DNA of 22,354 nucleotides, taken from contig JAEVYS010000111.1 of NCBI GenBank assembly GCA_023392635.1, positions 1 through 22,354 of the forward strand. The letters are read 5' to 3'. Below are positions 13,411 to 22,181 of this stretch, one piece after another. The stretch comes from Actinomycetes bacterium. Lineage in GTDB: Bacteria > Actinomycetota > Actinomycetes > Propionibacteriales > Propionibacteriaceae. A program made the translations under genes and the position numbers. Every line of letters starts with the position of its first letter. The first letter of the stretch is position 1. The notes below the pieces were generated by a model, which was not told the DNA's origin, searched no databases, and saw only the letters and a program-made list of their open reading frames with translations.

Positions 13411-14565
13411 ATGAGCACCCCCCACCCGCGGACCAGGGCCGTCCGTGCCGGGATCAACACCGACCCGGTGCACGGGGCAGTGGTGCCACCGGTCTTCCTG
13501 TCGACCACCTACGCCTTCCCCGGCTTCGGCCAGCCGGGCACCTTCGACTACAGCCGGGCCGGCAACCCGACCCGCTCGGTGCTCGCGGACGCGATCGCGG
13601 ACCTCGAGGGCGCCGCCGGAGGGGTGGTGACCGCGTCCGGGATGGCGGCCGTGACGGCGACCGTGCTGGCACTGCTGCCGGCCGGTGGCACGCTGGTCGC
13701 GCCCTTCGACGCCTACGGCGGCTCGTGGCGCCTCTTCGATGCACTGCAGCGCACCGGACGGCTCACGCTGAGGCTCGCCGACCTCACCAGCCCGGACGCG
13801 CTGGAGGACCTCGCCGACGCCGACCTGGTGTGGCTGGAGTCCCCCTCGAACCCGCTGCTGCGCATCACCGACCTTGCCGCGACCGCCGCGGCTGCGCACG
13901 CCGCCGGCGCACGCGTCGTGGTGGACAACACCTTCGCGAGCCCCGCGGTGCAACGTCCCCTCGAGTTCGGCGTGGACGTCGTGGTGCACTCGGCCACGAA
14001 GTACCTCAACGGCCACAGTGATGTGGTGGCCGGCGCGATCGTTGCGGCGTCCGGCGATGTCGTGGACGAACTGGCGTGGTGGGCGAACACCCTCGGGCTC
14101 ACCGGCGGCGCGCTCGACGCCTACCTCGCGCTGCGCGGGCTGCGCACCCTGCACCTGCGGATGGCCGCCGCCCAGCGGAACGCGGCAGCCGTGGCCGAAC
14201 TGCTGTCCGGGCACCCCGCGGTGAGGGCGGTCCACTATCCCGGCCTCGCCTCGCATCCCCAGCACGACCTGGCCGCGCGGCAGATGGACGGGTTCGGCGC
14301 CATCGTGACCTTCGACGTCGGTAGCGAGGCGGCCGTCCGGGCGCTCGTCGAGGGGCTCGACTGCTTCTGCCTGGCGGAGAGCCTGGGCGGCGTGGAGTCG
14401 CTGGTGTCACACCCGGCGACCATGACCCATGCCTCGATGCCGGCCGCGGTGCGCGCGGCCGCCGGCATCACCGACGGCATGCTGCGTCTCAGCCTCGGGG
14501 TCGAGGACCCGGCCGACCTGGTGGCGGACCTGCGGGCCGGCCTGGACCGGGCGGTCGACGCCTGA
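13411..14565 (+). CDS. metB: Cystathionine gamma-synthase / gamma-lyase family PLP enzyme
   Basis: A 384-residue cytosolic enzyme of the Cys/Met-metabolism PLP family. Landmarks: YSRAGNPT (48-55, contacts with the neighbouring subunit's cofactor), SGMAA (76-80, phosphate binding), ESPSNPLL (143-150), Asp172 in VVDNTFASP (pairs with the PLP ring nitrogen) and Lys197 in HSATKYLNGHSD (PLP Schiff base). Near the C-terminus, AESLGGVESLVSHPATMTHASM is diagnostic of the gamma-family. The likely reaction joins an activated homoserine to cysteine, giving cystathionine for methionine synthesis. Gamma-lyase (reverse transsulfuration) members look very similar, so the symbol is provisional. The gene is probably leaderless and stands alone; it ends 19 bases from the convergent methyltransferase stop. 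Confidence 0.9.
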   Translation: MSTPHPRTRAVRAGINTDPVHGAVVPPVFLSTTYAFPGFGQPGTFDYSRAGNPTRSVLADAIADLEGAAGGVVTASGMAAVTATVLALLPAGGTLVAPFDAYGGSWRLFDALQRTGRLTLRLADLTSPDALEDLADADLVWLESPSNPLLRITDLAATAAAAHAAGARVVVDNTFASPAVQRPLEFGVDVVVHSATKYLNGHSDVVAGAIVAASGDVVDELAWWANTLGLTGGALDAYLALRGLRTLHLRMAAAQRNAAAVAELLSGHPAVRAVHYPGLASHPQHDLAARQMDGFGAIVTFDVGSEAAVRALVEGLDCFCLAESLGGVESLVSHPATMTHASMPAAVRAAAGITDGMLRLSLGVEDPADLVADLRAGLDRAVDA

Positions 14566-14584
14566 CCGTCGGGACCGCGGTGCG

Positions 14585-15373
14585 TCAACGGGCCCCGCGG
14601 GCGGCGCGGGCCACCGCCTCCAGCGTGAAGGCGGCGCGCGGAGAGCCGAGCCGCCGGTCGAGTTCCTCCCGAAGCGCATCCCTGCGGTCGGGAGCGAGGT
14701 TGACGCAATAGCTGCCGGCCGGGCCGATCCCGGTGAGGAACCCGTCCCACAGTTCGTCGAAGCCCGCGTAGGTCGACGAGACGGTGAGCTCGGTCTCCTC
14801 GACCCCGTCCAGTCCCGCCTCGGCGAGCCACTGGCTGATCTCACCGGGGCGACCGAAACGCAGCACACGGTGCTCGTCGGGGGCGTCGGGGTCGATCGCG
14901 AGCGCGGCGTCCCAGAACGCCCGCAGCATCTCCATCTCCTTGCCGAAGTCCCACACCGCCGCGGCGACGGTGCCGCCCGGCCGGATGACCCGGGTCATCT
15001 CGGCGGCCGCCCTCGACGGCTCGGACACGAAGTGCAGCACCAGTTGGGCGAGCGCGACATCGAAGCCTTCGTCCTCGAAGGGCAGGGCCTCGGCCGCGCC
15101 GGGCCGGACGTCCACCCCGGGATTGCGCCGGGCGCAATCGACGACGAAGGGCGGCGAGGGATCGCAGGCCGCCACGCCCGCTGCGCCGACGCGGCCCACG
15201 AGCTCGCCGGTCAACGCTCCGGGACCACAGCCGACGTCGAGCACGCGGTCGCCGGCCTCGACCCCGGCGAACGTGGCGAAGGCCACCGCCAACGGCCGCG
15301 AGTACCGCCCCATGTAGGAGTCGTAGGCGTCGCCGGACGTGGCGAAGGTGCGCGCTCCCACTACCGGTTCCAT
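14585..15373 (-). CDS. Class I SAM-dependent methyltransferase (methyltransferase 11 type)
   Basis: A 262-residue methyltransferase. Motif I VLDVGCGPGALTGEL (about 44-58) binds SAM. Post-I VAACDPSP supplies the acidic ribose contact. Motif II/III are EALPFEDEGFDVALAQLVLHFV and RVIRPGGTVAAAVWDF. The N-terminal GDAYDSYMGRYSRPLA is typical of the UbiE/Methyltransf_11 group. The C-terminal 90 residues (LAEAGLDGVEETELTVSST region onward) are helical and probably define the substrate, which is unknown. ATG 15373 follows GGAGGAGG closely, and TAGCGT (minus, 15404 to 15399) is a plausible -10. It appears to be a one-gene unit convergent with metB. Confidence 0.9.
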   Translation of the reverse strand: MEPVVGARTFATSGDAYDSYMGRYSRPLAVAFATFAGVEAGDRVLDVGCGPGALTGELVGRVGAAGVAACDPSPPFVVDCARRNPGVDVRPGAAEALPFEDEGFDVALAQLVLHFVSEPSRAAAEMTRVIRPGGTVAAAVWDFGKEMEMLRAFWDAALAIDPDAPDEHRVLRFGRPGEISQWLAEAGLDGVEETELTVSSTYAGFDELWDGFLTGIGPAGSYCVNLAPDRRDALREELDRRLGSPRAAFTLEAVARAARGAR

Positions 15374-15479
15374 GGATCCTCCTCCCGCGATCGCGGCCAC
15401 GCTAGCCGCGGCCGGAGCGATGGCGGCAGGGTATTGCCGACGCCCGCGGAACGGGAACAGGGGCGCAGGAGGCCGAGGC

Positions 15480-15725
15480 TCAGTCGTCGATGTCCACGCC
15501 GAACTTCGGCGCGGCCTTCCTGATGCGCTTGCGGATCTCCTCCGCGTCCTTCCTGGAGTACTTCTCGGCGTTGCTCTCCTTGTTGATGTAGCTCCAGGCG
15601 TGCCGGACGTGGTCGGCGGTGTCGATCGGGTACTTCTTGTTGGTCGGGTCCGCAAACTCCACGTCGCCGTACTCGCGCGTGCCCTCGGTCGGGCTCACGT
15701 CGTCGCGCTTGCTGATGCGTGCCAT
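15480..15725 (-). CDS. Small conserved hydrophilic protein (DUF6582-like)
   Basis: An 81-residue, highly charged soluble protein. The core YPIDTADHVRHAWSYINK, followed by a Lys/Arg/Glu-rich helix (EEIRKRIRKAAPKFGVDID), matches a pattern I recall from small bacterial proteins grouped as DUF6582 and from the ends of some phage structural proteins. No enzymatic motif is visible. ATG 15725 is well supported by AAGGAAGG about 7 nt upstream. It lies 47 bases after proline dehydrogenase on the same strand and may share its transcript. Function is unknown; no other phage-like genes lie nearby, so a cellular role is more likely. Confidence 0.8.
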   Translation of the reverse strand: MARISKRDDVSPTEGTREYGDVEFADPTNKKYPIDTADHVRHAWSYINKESNAEKYSRKDAEEIRKRIRKAAPKFGVDIDD

Positions 15726-15772
15726 GACTGTTCCTTCCCTTTCCCGGGTCCTTTACCCCACCGACCGGGCGC

Positions 15773-16714
15773 TCAGCGGCCGACGAGTGCCCGGAGGAAG
15801 AAGGCGAGGTTGGCGGGGCGCTCGGCGAGGCGGCGGATGAAGTAGCCCCACCAGTCGGTGCCGAACGGGACGTAGACCCGGACCGTCTGCCCGCAGGCGG
15901 CGAGCCTGCGTTGCTCGTCGGAACGGATGCCGTAGAGCATCTGGTACTCGTAGCTGCCCGGCTCCCGTCCGTGCTGGAGCGCGAGCTCGCCGACCGCCGC
16001 GATCATCTCGGGGTCGTGCGTGGCCAGCATCGGGTAGCCCTCGCCGGCCAGCAGGATGCGGGCGCAGGCGACGTAGCTCGCCGACACCTCCTCCGCCGTC
16101 TGGTGTGCCACTTCCGCCGGCTCGGCGTACGCCCCCTTGCACAGGCGGATGCGGGACCCCGCTCCCGCGAGCAGCGAGCAGTCCTCCAGGGTTCGGTGCA
16201 GGTACGCCTGGAGCACCCCGCCCGTACGGGGGTGGTCACGGCGTAGTTCGGCCAGGATGCCGAGGGTGGTGTCGGTGGTGGTGTGGTCCTCCATGTCCAC
16301 CGTCACGGTCGTGCCGGCCGCTTCCGCCGCAGCGCAGATGTCGCGCGCGTGGCCGAGCGCCACCTCGCGTCCGCGAGGCAGGCCGAGCCCGAGCGCGGTG
16401 AGCTTGATCGACACCTCGGCGGTGCCGGCCAGGCCATCGGCGGCGAGCCGCGCGACGAGGTCGAGGTACCCGTCGCGCACGGCGGCGGCCCGCTCCTCGG
16501 ACGTGGTGTCCTCACCGAGGAAGTCGACGCTCGCGTGCAGCCCGTCCGTCGCCAGCGCGCGCACGGCGGCGAGGCACTCCTCGACGGTCTCGCCGGGAAC
16601 GAACCGGGAGACCACGGCGGCCGTGAGCGGCAGGCGCGTGGCCAGCGCCTTGAGCCCTGCGCTCCCCGACAGCGCCAGGAGCGACCGTCGCAGGGCCGTG
16701 TCCACGGCGCTCAT
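15773..16714 (-). CDS. Proline dehydrogenase (monofunctional, FAD-dependent)
   Basis: A 313-residue enzyme that oxidises L-proline to 1-pyrroline-5-carboxylate with FAD and passes electrons to the respiratory chain, the first step of proline use. The beta/alpha barrel motifs occur in order: SIKLTALG (102-109), VDMEDH (139-144), LCKGAY (191-196), ATHD (231-234), YEYQMLYG (255-262) and RVYVPFGTDWWGYFIRRLAERP (279-300). The last holds the paired Arg that bind the proline carboxylate. The length fits stand-alone PutB-type enzymes, without the P5C dehydrogenase half of PutA, and no separate P5C dehydrogenase gene is seen here. The start overlaps the HAD phosphatase stop by 4 nt (ATGA), so translation is probably coupled. 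Confidence 0.94.
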   Translation of the reverse strand: MSAVDTALRRSLLALSGSAGLKALATRLPLTAAVVSRFVPGETVEECLAAVRALATDGLHASVDFLGEDTTSEERAAAVRDGYLDLVARLAADGLAGTAEVSIKLTALGLGLPRGREVALGHARDICAAAEAAGTTVTVDMEDHTTTDTTLGILAELRRDHPRTGGVLQAYLHRTLEDCSLLAGAGSRIRLCKGAYAEPAEVAHQTAEEVSASYVACARILLAGEGYPMLATHDPEMIAAVGELALQHGREPGSYEYQMLYGIRSDEQRRLAACGQTVRVYVPFGTDWWGYFIRRLAERPANLAFFLRALVGR

Positions 16715-17388
16715 CGCTGCGCCCGGCCCGCCAGGACCCGCGCCACGAGGTCGGGCGTGAGGTCGGCGAGGGAGTCCAGGACGGCATCGGCCAGGGCGAG
16801 CGTGCTCGCCGGAGGCGGGTTGAAGTGCGGCGGGATCGCGATGACGCCCAGACCGGCGGCGGACGCGGAGAGGATCCCGTTGTGGGCGTCCTCGACGGCG
16901 ACGGCGTCGGACGGTGCGACGCCGAGCCGGCGGCACACCTCGAGATAGACATCCGGTGCGGGCTTGCCGGCCTCGATCTCCTCGGTGCTGAGCGTGGCGC
17001 CGAACACCTCACCCAGGCCCATGGCGTGCACGGCCGCGTCGATGAGGGCCCGGGGGGACGAGCTGGCCAGCCCCACCGGCCAGTGCGCAGCCATCCGCCG
17101 GACGGCCTCCGCCGCGCCGGGCAGCAGGTCGATGCCGGCCTCGTAGTGGGCGGCCATCGCCGCCAGCGTGCGCCGGGCGGCGTCCGAGGCGCTCCCTTCG
17201 AGGCCCACGACATCGCTGAGGTAGGCGGACCACTCCTGGGTGGACATGCCCATCATCGCCCGGCTGGCCTCGGCGGGCCACGGCCGCCCGTCCTCCTCGG
17301 CGAGCCCGCGACGCACCACGTCCCAGACATGCTCGGTGTCGGTGAGGGTCCCGTCCATGTCGAACACCACGGCTTGCATGCCAGCCAT
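16711..17388 (-). CDS. HAD-superfamily phosphatase (beta-phosphoglucomutase-like)
   Basis: A 225-residue HAD hydrolase, subfamily IA. Motif I FDMDGTLTDTE has nucleophile Asp10 and acid/base Asp12. Motif II is the Ser cluster GLASSSP (107-113). Motif III is Lys142 in AGKPAPD. Motif IV is VEDAHNG (165-171) with metal-binding Asp167. A helical cap lies between motifs I and II. Such enzymes dephosphorylate sugar phosphates or related small molecules, or isomerise hexose phosphates; the substrate cannot be deduced. ATG 17388 has a G-rich stretch 6 nt upstream, and an ATG three codons later is also possible. It overlaps proline dehydrogenase by 4 nt and diverges from the alpha/beta-hydrolase gene across 65 bases. 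Confidence 0.92.
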   Translation of the reverse strand: MAGMQAVVFDMDGTLTDTEHVWDVVRRGLAEEDGRPWPAEASRAMMGMSTQEWSAYLSDVVGLEGSASDAARRTLAAMAAHYEAGIDLLPGAAEAVRRMAAHWPVGLASSSPRALIDAAVHAMGLGEVFGATLSTEEIEAGKPAPDVYLEVCRRLGVAPSDAVAVEDAHNGILSASAAGLGVIAIPPHFNPPPASTLALADAVLDSLADLTPDLVARVLAGRAQR

Positions 17389-17440
17389 TCTTGCCCCCGG
17401 GCAGGTGCGTCCGCGAATCCCGCGCAGGCCGCCCGCTGAC

Positions 17441-17446
17441 TACCAT
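17441..17446 (+). promoter_or_regulatory. -10 element of the alpha/beta-hydrolase-like gene, leaderless
   Basis: TACCAT fits TANNNT and ends 7 nt before GTG 17454. This supports both the start choice and a leaderless transcript. No recognisable -35 is present. Confidence 0.45.
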
Positions 17447-17453
17447 CTCAGGT

Positions 17454-18392
17454 GTGGACGACGCGCTGCGGCCCCTGCTCAGGATCACGGTCGATCCGCG
17501 AGCCGTCCGGGCCCGGCCGGCCGTTCAGGTGCGCCAGCACACGCTGCGACCGCCCGGACGGGCACCACTGGACGCGCTGGTGGCGACGCCGCCCCACCCC
17601 ACCGGCACGCTGGTCTACTTCCCCGGCTTCAACACCACTCTCGGCCCGTGGGAGATCGCCAAGTGCGCCCACCTCGCCGATGCCACGTCCCTGTCGGTCG
17701 TGGTCACCGAGATCCCGGGAATGAGCCGCTTCGGGGACGCCATCCCGCGGGTGGTGCGGGCAGAGATGATGCGCGGACGCATTGCTGCCTGGGCGGACCT
17801 CAACCTCACCTACCTCGAGGAGGCGCTCGAGGTCGGCGGCGTCACCAACACCGAGTACCTCCAGGTGCTGGGTTACTCCACGGGGTGTTCGCTGGCCGTG
17901 GCTGCCCTGCCGGTGCTGGGGGAGTGGGGGCCGATCGAGGGGCTCAACCTGGTGGAGCCGGTGGCGATCACGAGCCGCAACATCGCGTCCCTCCAGGCCC
18001 ACAACCTCGCCGACTGGGGACGTATGCCGGTCGCGCTGGCCACGAACCGCAGTCACGACTGGGTGATGACTGCGCGCGCCCTGCAGCGGCGGGAACCGTC
18101 CGTCCGGTACTCACCGGTCGACCTCGTGGCGATCGGCCAGGTCCTCGCCACCCAGGGGCTCCTCGAGGGCCTGGACGAGGTCGAGCTCGCCCGCTGCGCC
18201 CTCGTCCGGGGCTCGCGCAGTTCGCTGTGTCGGCTGCGTGACTACGAGCGGCTGGACGGGGTCCTCTCCGAGCGCGGGGTGCCCGGTCCCACCATCACGG
18301 TCGACGGACTGGGCCACCAGCTGTGGCATTCCTTCCCTGTGGTCGTCCAGCTGACGAAGGCCATGCTCGGCGACGTCGGCATCGCCGGCTGA
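17454..18392 (+). CDS. Alpha/beta-hydrolase-like protein, unknown substrate
   Basis: A 312-residue soluble protein with no signal peptide. Residues 50-60 (TGTLVYFPGFN) resemble the oxyanion-hole strand and turn of alpha/beta hydrolases. VLGYSTGCSLAVAAL (138-152) has the G-x-S-x-G nucleophile elbow, with Ser142 as probable nucleophile. VDGLGHQLWHSFP (283-295) near the end offers His288 as catalytic base. The acid residue is not obvious. I know no close named family; an esterase/lipase-type fold is the best reading. GTG 17454 is chosen because TACCAT ends 7 nt upstream and the next strong promoter signals lie well downstream. It is 65 bases from the divergent HAD phosphatase and 59 bases upstream of the first HAIR element. 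Confidence 0.75.
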   Translation: MDDALRPLLRITVDPRAVRARPAVQVRQHTLRPPGRAPLDALVATPPHPTGTLVYFPGFNTTLGPWEIAKCAHLADATSLSVVVTEIPGMSRFGDAIPRVVRAEMMRGRIAAWADLNLTYLEEALEVGGVTNTEYLQVLGYSTGCSLAVAALPVLGEWGPIEGLNLVEPVAITSRNIASLQAHNLADWGRMPVALATNRSHDWVMTARALQRREPSVRYSPVDLVAIGQVLATQGLLEGLDEVELARCALVRGSRSSLCRLRDYERLDGVLSERGVPGPTITVDGLGHQLWHSFPVVVQLTKAMLGDVGIAG

Positions 18393-18451
18393 CTCCTGGC
18401 GAGGGCGGCAGAGGGCGACCGACCTCAGGGAATACCCCCAGCCGACCCATA

Positions 18452-18472
18452 GTTGAGCCTGGTGAACTCAAG
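18452..18472. promoter_or_regulatory. HAIR element 1 (HspR operator)
   Basis: GTTGAGC, seven bases, ACTCAAG: this matches the HspR inverted repeat CTTGAGT-N7-ACTCAAG with a perfect right half and a left half differing at the two outer bases. It lies 62-82 bases before the dnaK ATG. HspR is encoded by the last gene of the same operon, so negative autoregulation is the expected circuit. Confidence 0.88.
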
Positions 18473-18479
18473 CATTGAA

Positions 18480-18500
18480 GTTGAGCGTGCTAAGCTCAAC
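18480..18500. promoter_or_regulatory. HAIR element 2 (HspR operator)
   Basis: GTTGAGC, seven bases, GCTCAAC: the two halves are exact reverse complements with the N7 HAIR spacing, differing from consensus at the outer bases. Its centre is 28 bp from that of element 1. TAAGCT (18491-18496), inside the element, is a possible -10, so occupancy would block polymerase. It ends 33 bases before the dnaK start. Confidence 0.85.
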
Positions 18501-18533
18501 CTCGTCCCAAGATCCAACCGGAGGTAGCACACC

Positions 18534-20380
<1,847 letters not shown>

Positions 20381-20384
<4 letters not shown>

Positions 20385-21025
20385 CCGACGCCGACAACAC
20401 GGTCCCCGAGGAGCCGGTGAGCGAGGCGACCGGGCTCGACGAGGGACGCGCTGATGAACCGGTGACCGAGGGTGCGGCCTCCGAGGTGATCGAACCCGTC
20501 GCCGACTCCCCGGGCTACGTGCCCGAGGGGGAGGCCGGCGGGGACGGCGCCGAGGAACCGCTCGAGGCCAAGTCCTCGCCGGTCCTGGACGCGAAGGTGG
20601 CCGAACTGCAGGAGCTGGTGGACGAACGCACCGCCGACCTGCAGCGGCTGCACGCCGAGTACGCCAACTACAAGAAGCGCGTCGACCGCGACCGGGCGCT
20701 GTCCCGGCAGGGCGGGATCGAGGCCGTGGTGCTCGACCTGCTGCCCGTGCTCGACAGCGTCGAGGCCGCGCGGGAGCATTCCGAACTGGTCGGCGGCTTC
20801 AAGCTGGTCGCCGACGAACTCGAGAAGATCACCGCCAAGTACGGGCTGGAGACCTTCGGCGAGGTCGGCGAGGAGTTCGACCCGCAGGTGCACGAGGCGC
20901 TGATGCAGATGCCGCATTCGGAGGAGGTCGCGGTCGCGACCATCTCCGCGGTCATGCAGCGTGGCGTCAAGCTGAACGACCGGGTCCTGCGCCCGGCCCG
21001 CGTGGGCGTCGCCAACCCCGAGTGA
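20381..21025 (+). CDS. grpE: Nucleotide exchange factor GrpE
   Basis: A 214-residue co-chaperone that releases ADP from DnaK. The first 65 residues are acidic and disordered. A long coiled-coil helix follows (VLDAKVAELQELVDERTADL to YANYKKRVDRD, about 68-105), then a compact beta domain with EEFDPQVHEALMQ (164-176) and VMQRGVKLNDRVLRPARVGV (191-210), the GrpE signature. GTG 20381 overlaps the dnaK stop by 4 nt, so translation is coupled. The gap to dnaJ is 16 bases and holds its ribosome site. Length is normal for Actinobacteria. Confidence 0.97.
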
Positions 21026-21030
21026 ACCGA

Positions 21031-21037
21031 AAGGAGG
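21031..21037 (+). promoter_or_regulatory. Shine-Dalgarno that decides the dnaJ start
   Basis: AAGGAGG ends 4 nt before ATG 21042 and 1 nt before the in-frame GTG 21039, so ATG 21042 is the likely start. Confidence 0.7.
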
Positions 21038-21041
21038 CGTG

Positions 21042-22181
21042 ATGAGTACCAAGGACTGGCTCGAGAAGGACTACTACAAGGTGCTCGGCGTCTCCAAGGA
21101 CGCCAAGCCGGAGGACATCAAGAAGGCGTTCCGCAAGCTGGCCAGGGAACACCACCCTGACCAGAACAAGGACAACGCCGGCGCGGAGGCGCGCTTCAAG
21201 GAGATCTCCGAGGCGAACGCCATCCTGTCCGACCCCGCCAAGCGCAAGGAGTACGACGAGGCACGCAGCCTGTTCGGCGGCGGGGGGTTCCGATTCCCCG
21301 GCGCCGGGCAGGGTGGCCCGTCCATGGAGGACCTGTTCCGGAGCGCGGGGGACTCCGGCATCTCCGACCTGTTCGGCAACCTGTTCGGCGGCGCCGGCGC
21401 CACCCGGCGCACCACGCGCGGTCCTCGGCGTGGTGCCGACATCGAGGGGGAGGTGACCCTCGACTTCGCCGACGCCCTCGCCGGCTCGACGGTGACCATG
21501 CAGACCACGTCGGACGCCGCCTGCCCGACCTGCCACGGGACCGGCGCCCGCCCCGGCACACAACCGACCGTCTGTCGGGCCTGCCAGGGCAGCGGCATGC
21601 AGACCTCCACCTCCGGCGGAGTGTTCGCCGTCACCGAGCCCTGCCGTGAGTGTCGCGGGCGTGGCATGGTGGTCGAGGACCCGTGCCCCACCTGCGCGGG
21701 CAGCGGACGCAGCCAGTCGACGCGCAGCATGCAGGTGCGCATCCCTGCCGGTGTCACCGACGGCCAGCGCATCCGCATCAAGGGCAAGGGCGGCGCCGGC
21801 GAGAACTCCGGGGCCGCCGGCGACCTCTACGTGCTCGTCCACGTCCGGCCGCATCCGGTGTTCGGTCGGAAGGGGGAACACCTCACGGTCACCGTTCCGG
21901 TCACGTTCGCCGAGGCCGCACTCGGTGCCGATATCTCGGTGCCGACGCTTGACGACGGCCCGGTACGCCTCAAGGTGCCTGCCGGCACCCCCAACGGCAG
22001 GACGTTCCGCGTCCGGGGCCGAGGGGTGAAGGGCGGCGCAACCGACGGCGACCTGCTGGTCACCGTGGAGGTCGAGGTACCGCGGCACCTCAGCGAGGAG
22101 GCCAGGGCCGCCCTCGCCCAGTTCCAGGCGCTGGCCGGGGACGGTGACCCGCGCGCCCACCTGCTCGGAGGGAAGCGATGA
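21042..22181 (+). CDS. dnaJ: Chaperone DnaJ (type I Hsp40)
   Basis: A 379-residue co-chaperone that delivers substrates to DnaK and stimulates its ATPase. The J domain (about 10-73) has the HPD motif at 38-40. A Gly/Phe-rich region (79-120, including FGGGGFRFPG and FGNLFGGAG) follows. The zinc-finger domain has four CxxCxGxG repeats at 161-168 (CPTCHGTG), 178-185 (CRACQGSG), 201-208 (CRECRGRG) and 215-222 (CPTCAGSG). The two C-terminal beta domains (RIPAGVTDGQRIRIKGKG, then LKVPAGTPNGRTFRVRGRG) complete a type I protein. Its tail overlaps hspR by 4 nt (ATGA). Actinobacteria often carry a second dnaJ elsewhere; the copy in this operon corresponds to DnaJ1. Confidence 0.98.
   Translation: MSTKDWLEKDYYKVLGVSKDAKPEDIKKAFRKLAREHHPDQNKDNAGAEARFKEISEANAILSDPAKRKEYDEARSLFGGGGFRFPGAGQGGPSMEDLFRSAGDSGISDLFGNLFGGAGATRRTTRGPRRGADIEGEVTLDFADALAGSTVTMQTTSDAACPTCHGTGARPGTQPTVCRACQGSGMQTSTSGGVFAVTEPCRECRGRGMVVEDPCPTCAGSGRSQSTRSMQVRIPAGVTDGQRIRIKGKGGAGENSGAAGDLYVLVHVRPHPVFGRKGEHLTVTVPVTFAEAALGADISVPTLDDGPVRLKVPAGTPNGRTFRVRGRGVKGGATDGDLLVTVEVEVPRHLSEEARAALAQFQALAGDGDPRAHLLGGKR

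Noticed and set aside
14585..15655. Longer methyltransferase frame starting at 15655
   Set aside because: The extra N-terminal 94 codons are Thr/Arg/Ser-rich and overlap the small gene on the same strand in another frame. ATG 15373 has a strong ribosome site and begins the known domain.
15773..16936. N-terminally extended proline dehydrogenase starting at 16936
   Set aside because: The extension is the HAD gene read in another frame. The ATGA overlap at 16711-16714 marks the true start.
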